From NCBI GenBank assembly GCA_027625215.1, contig JAQBWJ010000168.1, positions 1 through 5,897 on the forward strand: DNA of 5,897 nt, given 5' to 3'. This DNA comes from Candidatus Poribacteria bacterium. Lineage in GTDB: Bacteria; Poribacteria; WGA-4E; GCA-2687025. This document shows positions 1 through 5,325 of this stretch, in pieces. Position numbers and translations under genes: made by a program. The notes beneath the pieces are model-generated. The model saw nothing but the letters and a program-made list of their open reading frames with translations, was not told the DNA's origin and made no database searches. Numbering within the stretch: position 1 is the stretch's first letter; every line of letters begins with the position of its first letter.

Positions 1-426
1 AACGCGGTTGTGTCCACGCGATCCGTCATCCCGTGCAACGCCGCGATCATCGGCGCGGCGGCGCAGTAATCGTCTTCCGTCGCGCCTCGATCCCAAACGC
101 TTTCGACGCCAAGATGCTCGACGACGGCGAGTGACACCCCCTCGAACCGCGTCACGACGGAGCCATCCGTCGCCCGAATCGGCGCAACGGCGTGGCGATA
201 CCCCGCCTCGTACAGTTCCGCGCTGAACGTCAACGCCCGTGCCGTGTCCTCAAACTCGCCGACATGGGCGATCTTCACGAAGTAGCGTGAGCCACCCTCG
301 CCGCAAACGTCATAACCGACCGACATCTCGCCCTTCGGCACAAACGTCGCGGACACCGCCTCAATCCCATGCCGCTCCGCCAGATGCGATCAACGCGGCG
401 CGGTCGATGGGCGGCTCCACTTTCAT
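1..426 (-). CDS. Aminoglycoside phosphotransferase-fold kinase, partial, with N-terminal frame break
   Basis: This is the N-terminal part of an APH/choline-kinase-like small-molecule kinase; the gene continues beyond the left edge, so the catalytic HxD loop is not visible. The ATG at 426 overlaps the TGA of the upstream glycosyltransferase (ATGA, 423-426), which suggests translational coupling. From that ATG the frame reads MKVEPPIDRAALIA and then closes at the TGA in 361-363. The family-like sequence continues in the next frame, open from 389 to 1: LAERHGIEAVSATFVPKGE, then SRYFVKI with the likely ATP-binding lysine, and a helix containing E that could pair with it. Skipping the T at 384 joins the two parts neatly. 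If there is no sequencing error, translation could start at GTG 356 or ATG 326 (AAGG 5 bases upstream), but both cut into or crowd the first strand of the fold. The substrate is unknown. Maltokinases share this fold, so a role beside glycogen synthase is possible but unproven. Confidence 0.7.
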
Positions 427-2207
427 GCGTCGCCGTCATCCGCCTTGTGCCGCCGTTCAACCACCTCGTCCAGCCCCGGCAGGAAGTAGTCGCGCGCAAC
501 GACATCCCAACTCATCTTTTGGGCGATCTGATAGCCGCGTTTCAGCATCGCGCCGATCTCTTTATCGTTCTTCGGCAGCCGCTCGAACAGTTGCGCGGCG
601 ACCTTTTCCGACTGTTCGTTTTCGAGCCAGTCCCGCTCCGCCAACCCGATCTGCGAGACGGAATGAACGTCGATATGCCCGCCGCCGAGCGTCGTATAGT
701 CCGCGACGATCACGTTCGGGACCTCTTTGCCGCCCGTCGCCTCTTTCACGAACCCGACGCACCCGCACACGTTCGACACGACGCAGATCGCCCCGAAACT
801 GAGCGGCTCCACCTGCGCGATCCCAAATGGCTCGTAAATCGACTGCCCGAACTCCGCATCCGAACCTTTGCGAATGTCGTGGAACTCCATGTCCTCCGGC
901 ATCCGATTGCCGCAGCGGTCGCGCGACCAGCCGAACTGATTGACGAACACGACCTTCGCCGCCCGCGAGTGCAAGTTGAACCCCTCGACAAACCCGTTCA
1001 GCGTCACCTCCCCGCCGAGCAGGTCGGGGTAGCCGGTACGGTGATACCGGGGCCACCCGTACTCGCCTTCCATCCATCGCGCCTCGTCGCCCGTGCGCCC
1101 CCGCCCGATCTCCGTCGTCAGCAGGTACAGCACGGCGGACTTGCCCGCTTCGGCGAGCAGTTTGTCGAGGTGGAACAGCACGCGGATATCGCGCCACAGG
1201 CCCTTGCTCGTCACGAGCCGCGTCACATGGGTGAACACGTAATCGGGGCGAAAGCCGTACAGGTTCTCGGAGTATTGGACAAGTTTCTCTTTGGACGCCT
1301 TCTTGTCCTTCAGGGTGATCTCGGCGCACGGAATCCCGTTGTAGACGAGTCGGATCGGCGCGTTGTCGAACGCGGGGCTGAGGAAGCGCATCTCCTCAAC
1401 CACCTCATCGCCGACGGCGAACACCGCGTCGCAGTACTGCGATCTGTCGATGAGCGCGTGGCGGTACGAGTGCCATTGATTGCCCAACACATCTCCGATG
1501 TGGAGGTTTGCCTTCTTCGCCTCCCACATCAGGTTGTAAAAGCGCGTGTCGTGTCCTTCGTGGTTCTCGACGTGCGGGCGGACGGTCGCCGTCTCGTGCG
1601 CGTAGAAGATCGAATAGACGTTCGGCTCGCCCTCTGTCTCCGCTTTGAGCGCCGTCGCCATGCCCATGTATTCGTGCGAGACGAAGAACACGTCTTGATC
1701 GTCGTCCAACTGCGCGTCGGTGAGCGCCATCACCGCGTCGTACGCCGGGTCGCCGATCTTCAACCAGTGGATGTAGTCCGAGTACATCTCGTAGTTGCCG
1801 CTGGGGATGCCGAACCGTTGGTAGATCGTCGCCTTGATGTAGTTGAGCCGCGCCGGGTCCATCTCCGTCGCTTCGATCAGCAGCAGTTCCGCTTCGGCGG
1901 TGCGCCCCGTCGCGCGGTCGCGGAATCGCCGGAGTCCGTAGGTGATCCAGACGTGGTAGAAATCTTCGATGGGTCGAAACACGCGCCGCCAGTTGCCTCT
2001 GTCGACGCCGTCGCAGACGCAGTAGAGCAGTTCGGAGTCCGACCCCAAACGCTCGGTGAGCGGTGTTCCCAACAACCACGTTCCCACGAGGATCGACCGA
2101 TTCACGCCCGCTTGGTAATCGGCGGAGGTGAGCAACCCTTCCAGCACGGTGCCGATCCCGCCGACCTTGTGCGTCGCCTCGTGCGTGACGTGAACGACCG
2201 TTTTCAT
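423..2207 (-). CDS. Glycogen synthase-like glycosyltransferase (GT-B fold, GT3/GT5-like)
   Basis: This 594-residue cytoplasmic protein probably elongates an alpha-1,4-glucan from a nucleotide-activated glucose. The N-terminal loop carries KVGGIG (residues 14-19), the sugar-nucleotide/acceptor loop typical of glycogen and starch synthases. Further motifs are SHEYMG (177-182), YAHET (202-206), a YNGI turn (289-292) that opens the second Rossmann domain, R330 and K335 in TRLVTSKG as the likely phosphate-binding pair, and E459-PFGIAQV-E467, the E-x7-E motif of retaining GT-B enzymes. The KVGGIxTV loop and the FYNLMWEA...HSYRHALIDRS stretch recall eukaryote-type GT3 enzymes, while the size is nearer to bacterial GT5 enzymes, so the exact family is open. 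The ATG at 2207 is chosen because AGAGG lies 4 bases upstream; a TTG at 2228 would add seven residues and lacks support. The gene diverges from the GNAT gene and overlaps the downstream kinase by 4 bases. I am sure of the glycosyltransferase class and less sure of the substrate. Confidence 0.87.
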   Translation of the reverse strand: MKTVVHVTHEATHKVGGIGTVLEGLLTSADYQAGVNRSILVGTWLLGTPLTERLGSDSELLYCVCDGVDRGNWRRVFRPIEDFYHVWITYGLRRFRDRATGRTAEAELLLIEATEMDPARLNYIKATIYQRFGIPSGNYEMYSDYIHWLKIGDPAYDAVMALTDAQLDDDQDVFFVSHEYMGMATALKAETEGEPNVYSIFYAHETATVRPHVENHEGHDTRFYNLMWEAKKANLHIGDVLGNQWHSYRHALIDRSQYCDAVFAVGDEVVEEMRFLSPAFDNAPIRLVYNGIPCAEITLKDKKASKEKLVQYSENLYGFRPDYVFTHVTRLVTSKGLWRDIRVLFHLDKLLAEAGKSAVLYLLTTEIGRGRTGDEARWMEGEYGWPRYHRTGYPDLLGGEVTLNGFVEGFNLHSRAAKVVFVNQFGWSRDRCGNRMPEDMEFHDIRKGSDAEFGQSIYEPFGIAQVEPLSFGAICVVSNVCGCVGFVKEATGGKEVPNVIVADYTTLGGGHIDVHSVSQIGLAERDWLENEQSEKVAAQLFERLPKNDKEIGAMLKRGYQIAQKMSWDVVARDYFLPGLDEVVERRHKADDGDA

Positions 2208-2211
2208 CGCG

Positions 2212-2216
2212 CCTCT
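2212..2216 (-). promoter_or_regulatory. Ribosome binding site of the glycosyltransferase gene
   Basis: AGAGG on the minus strand sits 4 bases before the ATG at 2207. It favours this ATG over the in-frame TTG at 2228. Confidence 0.55.
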
Positions 2217-2269
2217 TTCCCGACCCAAAGCATTGCGTACGGATGGTGCGTTGCGTCCCCATCTTCCCC

Positions 2270-2275
2270 TAGAAT
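2270..2275 (+). promoter_or_regulatory. Possible -10 element of the GNAT gene
   Basis: TAGAAT lies in the 148-base divergent gap, about 80 bases before the GNAT start. The same CTAGAAT heptamer is the -10 of the better rpsD promoter at 5162-5168. No convincing -35 hexamer lies 16-18 bases upstream (TTGCGT at 2251 gives a spacer of only 13), so the call rests mainly on the shared heptamer. I see no clear promoter for the glycosyltransferase gene in this gap. Confidence 0.3.
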
Positions 2276-2344
2276 GGTCGATGGCGCAAGATGCGGGGCA
2301 AACCGCACATGCCGCCGTTCCCGACCGCCTCCCCCTGTCAACAC

Positions 2345-2348
2345 GGAG
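2345..2348 (+). promoter_or_regulatory. Ribosome binding site of the GNAT gene
   Basis: GGAG lies 7 bases before the ATG at 2356. It decides this start against the in-frame codons further upstream. Confidence 0.6.
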
Positions 2349-2355
2349 ACCGCCG

Positions 2356-3156
2356 ATGGAACTGAACGCGATCGCCCGACGGCTGAGACGTTTTCAGATA
2401 CGCAAGGACGAGTGCTTGATCGACATCGCGTCCGCCCGTCCTCTACTGATCGCGGACGCGCTCGTCTCGGTCGATCCAACGAGCGATTCGCCGTACCCGT
2501 CCGCGAACAAGAACCAGGCGCAGTACTTGGGCGTCGAACGGGAAGTGTCCCCGGAAACGCTCGACGAGATCGTGGAGGTCTATCGACGGGCGAACGTCGC
2601 GCGGTTCTTCCTGCCGATCAGCCCGTCGCCGCAAGCCGCCGATATCCCGAAGTGGTTCCGAAAGCGGAAGATTAAGCGGTTCCAGGGGACGGGCTATCCG
2701 ACGCTGCTCCGCAAGGCGGAGACGCTGCCGTCGCACGAGACGGAACTGACCGTGCGGCGCGTCTCGCGGGAGGAGGTCGCCGCCCACGAGGATGCGGTAC
2801 GCGCGATCTACACCGGACTGATGGATGCGCCCGGGTTTCTCAAACCGCTCGGGCAGCCGGACTTTCATTCGTTCCTCGCGTTCGACGGCGATACTCCCGT
2901 GGCGGGAGGCGTACTGTGGGTAGACGGCGATTTCGGCTTTCTGACGAACGCGATCACTGCAGAATCCCATCGGGGTCGCGGGGCGCAGAGCGCGCTGATC
3001 GTCGCGCGGACGAATCTTGCCGTTGAGTTGGGGTGCGCGTGGGTGGCGTCCGAGACGCTCTACTTGTTGAGAACGTCGTTCGGGAACTTGAAGCGGAAGG
3101 GGTTCGAGGAGGTTTACGCAAAACAGATGTACGTGTGGGAGAACCCGGGCGGGTGA
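2356..3156 (+). CDS. GNAT-family N-acetyltransferase
   Basis: This 266-residue cytoplasmic protein has a C-terminal GNAT domain from about residue 130 to 262, which would move an acetyl group from acetyl-CoA to an amine on an unknown acceptor. Motif A is seen as HRGRGAQ (205-211), with R206, G207 and G209 forming the CoA pyrophosphate loop. It is preceded by the strand pair VAGGVLWVDGDFGFLTNAI and followed by a helix. NLKRKGFEEVY (244-254) is the usual GNAT ending, in which a residue before the GF turn faces CoA. Residues about 60-120 (EIVEVYRRANVARFF, then FRKRKIKRFQGTGYP) look like the remains of a second, inactive GNAT half, an arrangement known in tandem GNAT proteins; this is inference. 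The ATG at 2356 has GGAG 7 bases upstream. The frame is open back to a TTG at 2233, but that extension has no domain-like sequence. The gene is convergent with the toxin-antitoxin unit. Its substrate is unknown. Confidence 0.85.
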   Translation: MELNAIARRLRRFQIRKDECLIDIASARPLLIADALVSVDPTSDSPYPSANKNQAQYLGVEREVSPETLDEIVEVYRRANVARFFLPISPSPQAADIPKWFRKRKIKRFQGTGYPTLLRKAETLPSHETELTVRRVSREEVAAHEDAVRAIYTGLMDAPGFLKPLGQPDFHSFLAFDGDTPVAGGVLWVDGDFGFLTNAITAESHRGRGAQSALIVARTNLAVELGCAWVASETLYLLRTSFGNLKRKGFEEVYAKQMYVWENPGG

Positions 3157-3202
3157 GCGCTTGGTTTCGTGTCATGCGGCAACTACAGTTCATTAAGTCG
3201 GA

Positions 3203-3544
3203 TCAAAGGTAGAGGATGCTGTTCCAAATATCCTCTGAATCGTATGTTTTCGCGTACTCCTCCAAGCGTCGAATGCTCTCGCCGATGCGGTAACGTCGTT
3301 GAGCCGCAAACACGATCCCGGAGTGACCTTTGTCCATCGACCGCCACTCTGCGGCAATCGCCAAGAAATCGTCGTCGTGCGTGAACAGCGTAAACCGCTC
3401 GCTTGTCGCATAGGTGAGATGTACTTCATCGGGGACACCGAGATGTCCCGTGTCCCGTGCCGAGCGCGCGTCGATCCCCAGAAGACGGAGCCCTTCGGCG
3501 ATGGCGGTTGAGACGTTCTCATCCGTGTAGATTCGCAGCGGCAC
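3203..3544 (-). CDS. DUF5615 PIN-like protein, probable toxin of a toxin-antitoxin pair
   Basis: This 113-residue protein resembles the DUF5615/Mut7-C PIN-like group, predicted metal-dependent RNases often found next to DUF433 genes. The N-terminal strand RIYTDENVS (4-12) supplies D8 and E9, GHLGVPDEVHL (33-43) supplies D39 and E40, and LFTHDDDF (53-60) supplies D57-D59. Together these would form the acidic metal site. The helix ending IRRLEEYAKTY is the usual C-terminal segment. The GTG at 3544 is chosen because the first strand starts directly after it and GGAGG lies 9 bases upstream inside the antitoxin gene; upstream in-frame codons to 3667 only read through the antitoxin in another frame. 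It overlaps the antitoxin end by 26 bases, as expected for coupled translation. The nuclease activity is inferred from family and context, and a toxic effect cannot be seen from sequence. Confidence 0.82.
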   Translation of the reverse strand: MPLRIYTDENVSTAIAEGLRLLGIDARSARDTGHLGVPDEVHLTYATSERFTLFTHDDDFLAIAAEWRSMDKGHSGIVFAAQRRYRIGESIRRLEEYAKTYDSEDIWNSILYL

Positions 3545-3863
3545 GCCGCTCTTCCTCCAAGACGGAGTGTTTGTGCCGCATCTCCATCTCCCTAATGAAC
3601 CCCTCGCTCTCTCGCAACTCCCGGTCGATTTCTTCAACGTGGTCATGATAGTACGCGAGCGCGGCATACACTTGAGCGAACGTCAGATGAGGATGCGCTT
3701 CGACAATTTCAGCCGCCGTCCAACGCATTTCGACGAATTCTGTCACGATTTGAGAGACTTTGATCCCAGTCCCCTTGATCGTAGGTTTTCCTCGCCGAAT
3801 TTCCTTGTGACGGACGACATTCGGATGGTTTAAATCCGGCGTCGTAACTGCGGTTTCCGTCAT
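3519..3863 (-). CDS. DUF433 domain protein, probable antitoxin
   Basis: This 114-residue protein has a DUF433 domain at about residues 12-83. Its hallmark is RRGKPTIKGTGIKVSQIV (23-40), followed by a helix-turn-helix-like region WTAAEIVEAHPHLTFAQVYAALAYYHDH (48-75). DUF433 proteins are small DNA-binding-like proteins that usually precede a DUF5615 PIN-like toxin gene, as here. By analogy it should bind and neutralise the downstream protein and may repress its own promoter. The C-terminal part (about 77-114) is a highly charged helix with many Glu and Arg, perhaps the toxin-binding tail. The ATG at 3863 has GAGG 9 bases upstream; the ATG at 3872 touches that GAGG and is less likely. It is the first gene of the pair and lies 73 bases downstream of the BMP lipoprotein gene on the same strand. 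Confidence 0.83.
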   Translation of the reverse strand: MTETAVTTPDLNHPNVVRHKEIRRGKPTIKGTGIKVSQIVTEFVEMRWTAAEIVEAHPHLTFAQVYAALAYYHDHVEEIDRELRESEGFIREMEMRHKHSVLEEERRAAANLHG

Positions 3864-3893
3864 GTGACACATCCTCAAACTGGACAAATGAAG

Positions 3894-3925
3894 TTGACGC
3901 TTAAAAGAGGATACCACATCGTCAA
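3894..3925. repeat. Inverted repeat TTGACG/CGTCAA flanking the toxin-antitoxin -10
   Basis: TTGACG at 3894-3899 and CGTCAA at 3920-3925 are perfect 6-base arms separated by 20 bases, with the candidate -10 between them. The right arm overlaps the neighbouring CATCGT/ACGATG repeat. Arms of this length can occur by chance, so the operator reading is tentative. Confidence 0.22.
3908..3916 (-). promoter_or_regulatory. Candidate extended -10 promoter of the toxin-antitoxin unit
   Basis: On the minus strand the bases read TGGTATCCT, a TG-N-TATCCT extended -10. It would start transcription near 3901, giving a leader of about 38 bases before the antitoxin ATG. No good -35 hexamer stands at the right distance, which extended -10 promoters can tolerate. 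Its position between the BMP stop and the antitoxin start supports the pair having its own transcript. Confidence 0.4.
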
Positions 3926-3933
3926 ACACGATG
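3917..3933. repeat. Inverted repeat CATCGT/ACGATG, possible operator
   Basis: A perfect 6-base inverted repeat with a 5-base centre lies directly upstream of the candidate extended -10 of the toxin-antitoxin unit. It could be the binding site of the antitoxin or complex. A weak terminator for the BMP gene is less likely: the stem is short and the TTTT on the minus strand follows only after a gap. Confidence 0.3.
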
Positions 3934-3936
3934 GGA

Positions 3937-4980
3937 TCAACCTTCCGGCGTGAACGACACTTCGCCGTTCCGCAACGCCGCCCTCGCCGCCTCGACCGCG
4001 TCCGTCGCCGACTGCGGGATCGCATCCGCCAACGCGGGGTTGACGATCACGTCGATCCACCCGCCCGTGAGCGTGAAGTACTCCAACTTGCCTTCAAACG
4101 TCCCGTTCTTAGCCCGTTTCGCCAATTCCACGAACACGTCGGGAATCTTGGAGACGGCGCTCGCCAGAATGACGCTTGGCTCGACGTGGTTCTGATCGCG
4201 GTTCGTGCCGAAGGCGTAGACGTTCTTGCCCGCCGCGCGCGCCTCCTTCACCGACTGAAAAACCCCCAAACCCGCCTTATCCGCATTCTGCGCGATGAAA
4301 TCGACGTTTTCTTTCATTTGCGCGTTCGCCTGTTCGCGGGCTTTCGTCGCGTCCTCCCAGTTGCCGACGTAGGACTCGACGAACTGCACGTCGGGGCGGA
4401 CACGTTTCGCGCCCTCCTTGAAGGCGTTGAAACTCGCGCGCACCGGGGGAATGTCCTGTCCGCCGATCAACCCGATTTTCCCCGTCGTCGTCATCGACCC
4501 TGCCAGCGCGCCGAGCAGATACAGCCCGTCGTCCAACACGAACACGACGGGCGAGTAGTTCGCGCGGGCGTTTTCGGGAAGCCCGCCCGTCGTCACAAAG
4601 TAGGTTTCGGGGAACTCTTCGGCGACATCGCGCGCGTGGTTGGTGAACTCAAACCCATGTGCGAAGATGATCTTGTAACCGCGTCGCGCGAAATCACGGA
4701 AGTCCTGCTTGAACTCGCCCTCGTTGGACGACTGTTTCTGCGCGATCTCCGCGCCGACTTGCGCCTCGATCTGTTGCAGCCCCTCGTACGCCGAGGCGTT
4801 CCAGCCGTCGTCGCTGATGGGACCCGGCGACATGAGCGCGACCTTCAACGGCGCTTCCGCCTGCTCCGCTGAAGCGCTCGGTTTGTCGCCCTTGCCGCAT
4901 CCCGCCAACCCGACCGCCACGACCGCGACGGCGCACCATCGCCACAAACTTGCTGTTTTCACGCGCTTGCCATCCCTCAT
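3937..4980 (-). CDS. BMP-family ABC transporter substrate-binding lipoprotein
   Basis: This 347-residue membrane-anchored binding protein belongs to the BMP/PnrA/Med group, whose characterised members bind nucleosides for an ABC importer. Residues 1-28 form a lipoprotein signal: basic start (RDGKR), hydrophobic core (CAVAVVAVG) and lipobox LAGC with C28 as the lipidated residue, then a Ser/Ala/Glu linker. The mature protein opens with KVALMSPGPISDDGWNASAYEGL (46-68), the family's first strand with the GWN ligand region. Then come GYKIIFAHGFEF, FPETYFVTTGG, TGKIGLIGG, YVGNWEDATKAREQA, NADKAGLGVFQSVKEA and GGWIDV, in the normal family order. The start is ATG 4980 or GTG 4962 (six residues shorter, GAGGG 11 bases upstream); the GTG at 5049 lies above the predicted transcription start and is excluded. 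No permease or ATPase gene is adjacent: downstream lies the toxin-antitoxin pair, upstream the divergent rpsD. The ligand is unknown. Confidence 0.9.
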   Translation of the reverse strand: MRDGKRVKTASLWRWCAVAVVAVGLAGCGKGDKPSASAEQAEAPLKVALMSPGPISDDGWNASAYEGLQQIEAQVGAEIAQKQSSNEGEFKQDFRDFARRGYKIIFAHGFEFTNHARDVAEEFPETYFVTTGGLPENARANYSPVVFVLDDGLYLLGALAGSMTTTGKIGLIGGQDIPPVRASFNAFKEGAKRVRPDVQFVESYVGNWEDATKAREQANAQMKENVDFIAQNADKAGLGVFQSVKEARAAGKNVYAFGTNRDQNHVEPSVILASAVSKIPDVFVELAKRAKNGTFEGKLEYFTLTGGWIDVIVNPALADAIPQSATDAVEAARAALRNGEVSFTPEG

Positions 4981-5039
4981 GATTACGTAAGCATCTTCCG
5001 CAGGTGTCGTTATGTTGAGAATCGCGCTCTCACTCTCCC

Positions 5040-5069
5040 ATCCTAGCACGCGCGTTTTTCGGCGGTCAA
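5040..5069 (-). promoter_or_regulatory. Promoter of the BMP lipoprotein gene
   Basis: On the minus strand TTGACC (5064-5069) and TAGGAT (5040-5045) are separated by 18 bases, and TGC before the -10 makes it extended (TGCTAGGAT). Transcription would start near 5033, about 50 bases before the ATG at 4980. It is the best sigma-70-like promoter in the window. Confidence 0.62.
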
Positions 5070-5138
5070 TTGTCGGGAGGGTTCCGTGGTCGTCGCTCCG
5101 TCGGTTGCGACCGCACCCCCACGCGGCGACACTTCAGG

Positions 5139-5168
5139 TTGCTTTTGAAAGGGGATCGGCACTAGAAT
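5139..5168 (+). promoter_or_regulatory. Candidate promoter of rpsD
   Basis: TTGCTT (5139-5144) and TAGAAT (5163-5168) are 18 bases apart. Transcription would start near 5175 and give a leader of about 150 nt before the rpsD ATG at 5326. The -10 repeats the CTAGAAT found before the GNAT gene. Confidence 0.5.
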
Positions 5169-5185
5169 TGTTCGGCATGTCACCG

Positions 5186-5211
5186 CGATTGACCGTATTG
5201 CGCCGATTGAC
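5186..5211 (+). repeat. Direct repeat CGATTGAC in the rpsD leader
   Basis: CGATTGAC occurs at 5186-5193 and again at 5204-5211, 18 bases apart. Each contains a -35-like TTGAC, but no -10 stands 16-18 bases after either copy. The purpose is unknown; a chance repeat is possible. Confidence 0.25.
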
Positions 5212-5284
5212 ACCGCTTTTTGTGCGAAACGCGACTTGAAATACCCAAAGTGACCGCAGCCGCGAACGGCTGAGATGGATGTTG

Positions 5285-5301
5285 ACGGAACCCGTTTTTT
5301 T
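5285..5301 (+). terminator. Short terminator-like stem with seven Ts in the rpsD leader
   Basis: ACGG-AAC-CCGT (5285-5295) forms a four-pair stem, with a possible G-U pair extending it, and the Ts run from 5295 to 5301. The stem is much shorter than in typical intrinsic terminators, so it may pause rather than end transcription, or may be incidental. Confidence 0.2.
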
Positions 5302-5325
5302 GAGATTCGGAAGGAACGCGCTCAG

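Larger units (their letters stand above)
5175..5325 (+). promoter_or_regulatory. Possible regulatory leader of rpsD
   Basis: The predicted 5' leader of about 150 nt is long for a simple gene. It holds a perfect hairpin CAGCCG-CGAA-CGGCTG (5257-5272) and, nearer the gene, ACGG-AAC-CCGT running into seven Ts (5285-5301), followed by AAGGA and the start codon. S4 is known to repress its own mRNA through structured leaders in Escherichia coli (alpha operon) and Bacillus (rpsD), so an S4-binding or attenuating leader is plausible. I cannot match it to either known fold. The rest of the 345-base gap between the BMP and rpsD genes (4981-5325) shows no gene or tRNA. Confidence 0.35.

Noticed and set aside
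369..2675. A 768-codon open frame on the plus strand opposite the glycosyltransferase gene
   Set aside because: Its composition (Arg-, Val-, Asp- and His-rich, no domain pattern) is what the antisense frame of a GC-rich gene produces, while the minus strand carries clear glycosyltransferase motifs. It also runs on into the GNAT gene in a wrong frame.
3157..3202. Possible bidirectional terminator between the convergent GNAT and toxin genes
   Set aside because: The 46 bases show no convincing hairpin and no T-run on either strand.
3931..4872. A 313-codon open frame on the plus strand opposite the BMP gene
   Set aside because: It is an Arg-rich antisense shadow; the minus strand encodes a complete lipoprotein with family motifs.
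5092..5130. GTCGC/GCGAC pairings upstream of the rpsD promoter
   Set aside because: The arms are only five bases, with a 10-base loop and an alternative partner, as expected by chance in GC-rich DNA.
5012..5239. A 75-codon plus-strand open frame in the gap before rpsD
   Set aside because: It overlaps both predicted promoters, is Arg/Leu/Ser-rich, and has no domain-like sequence or good ribosome binding site.
5275..5325. In-frame ATG giving S4 a 17-residue N-terminal extension
   Set aside because: The sequence after ATG 5326 matches the usual S4 start position for position and has AAGGA upstream; the extension has no family counterpart and spans the T-run.
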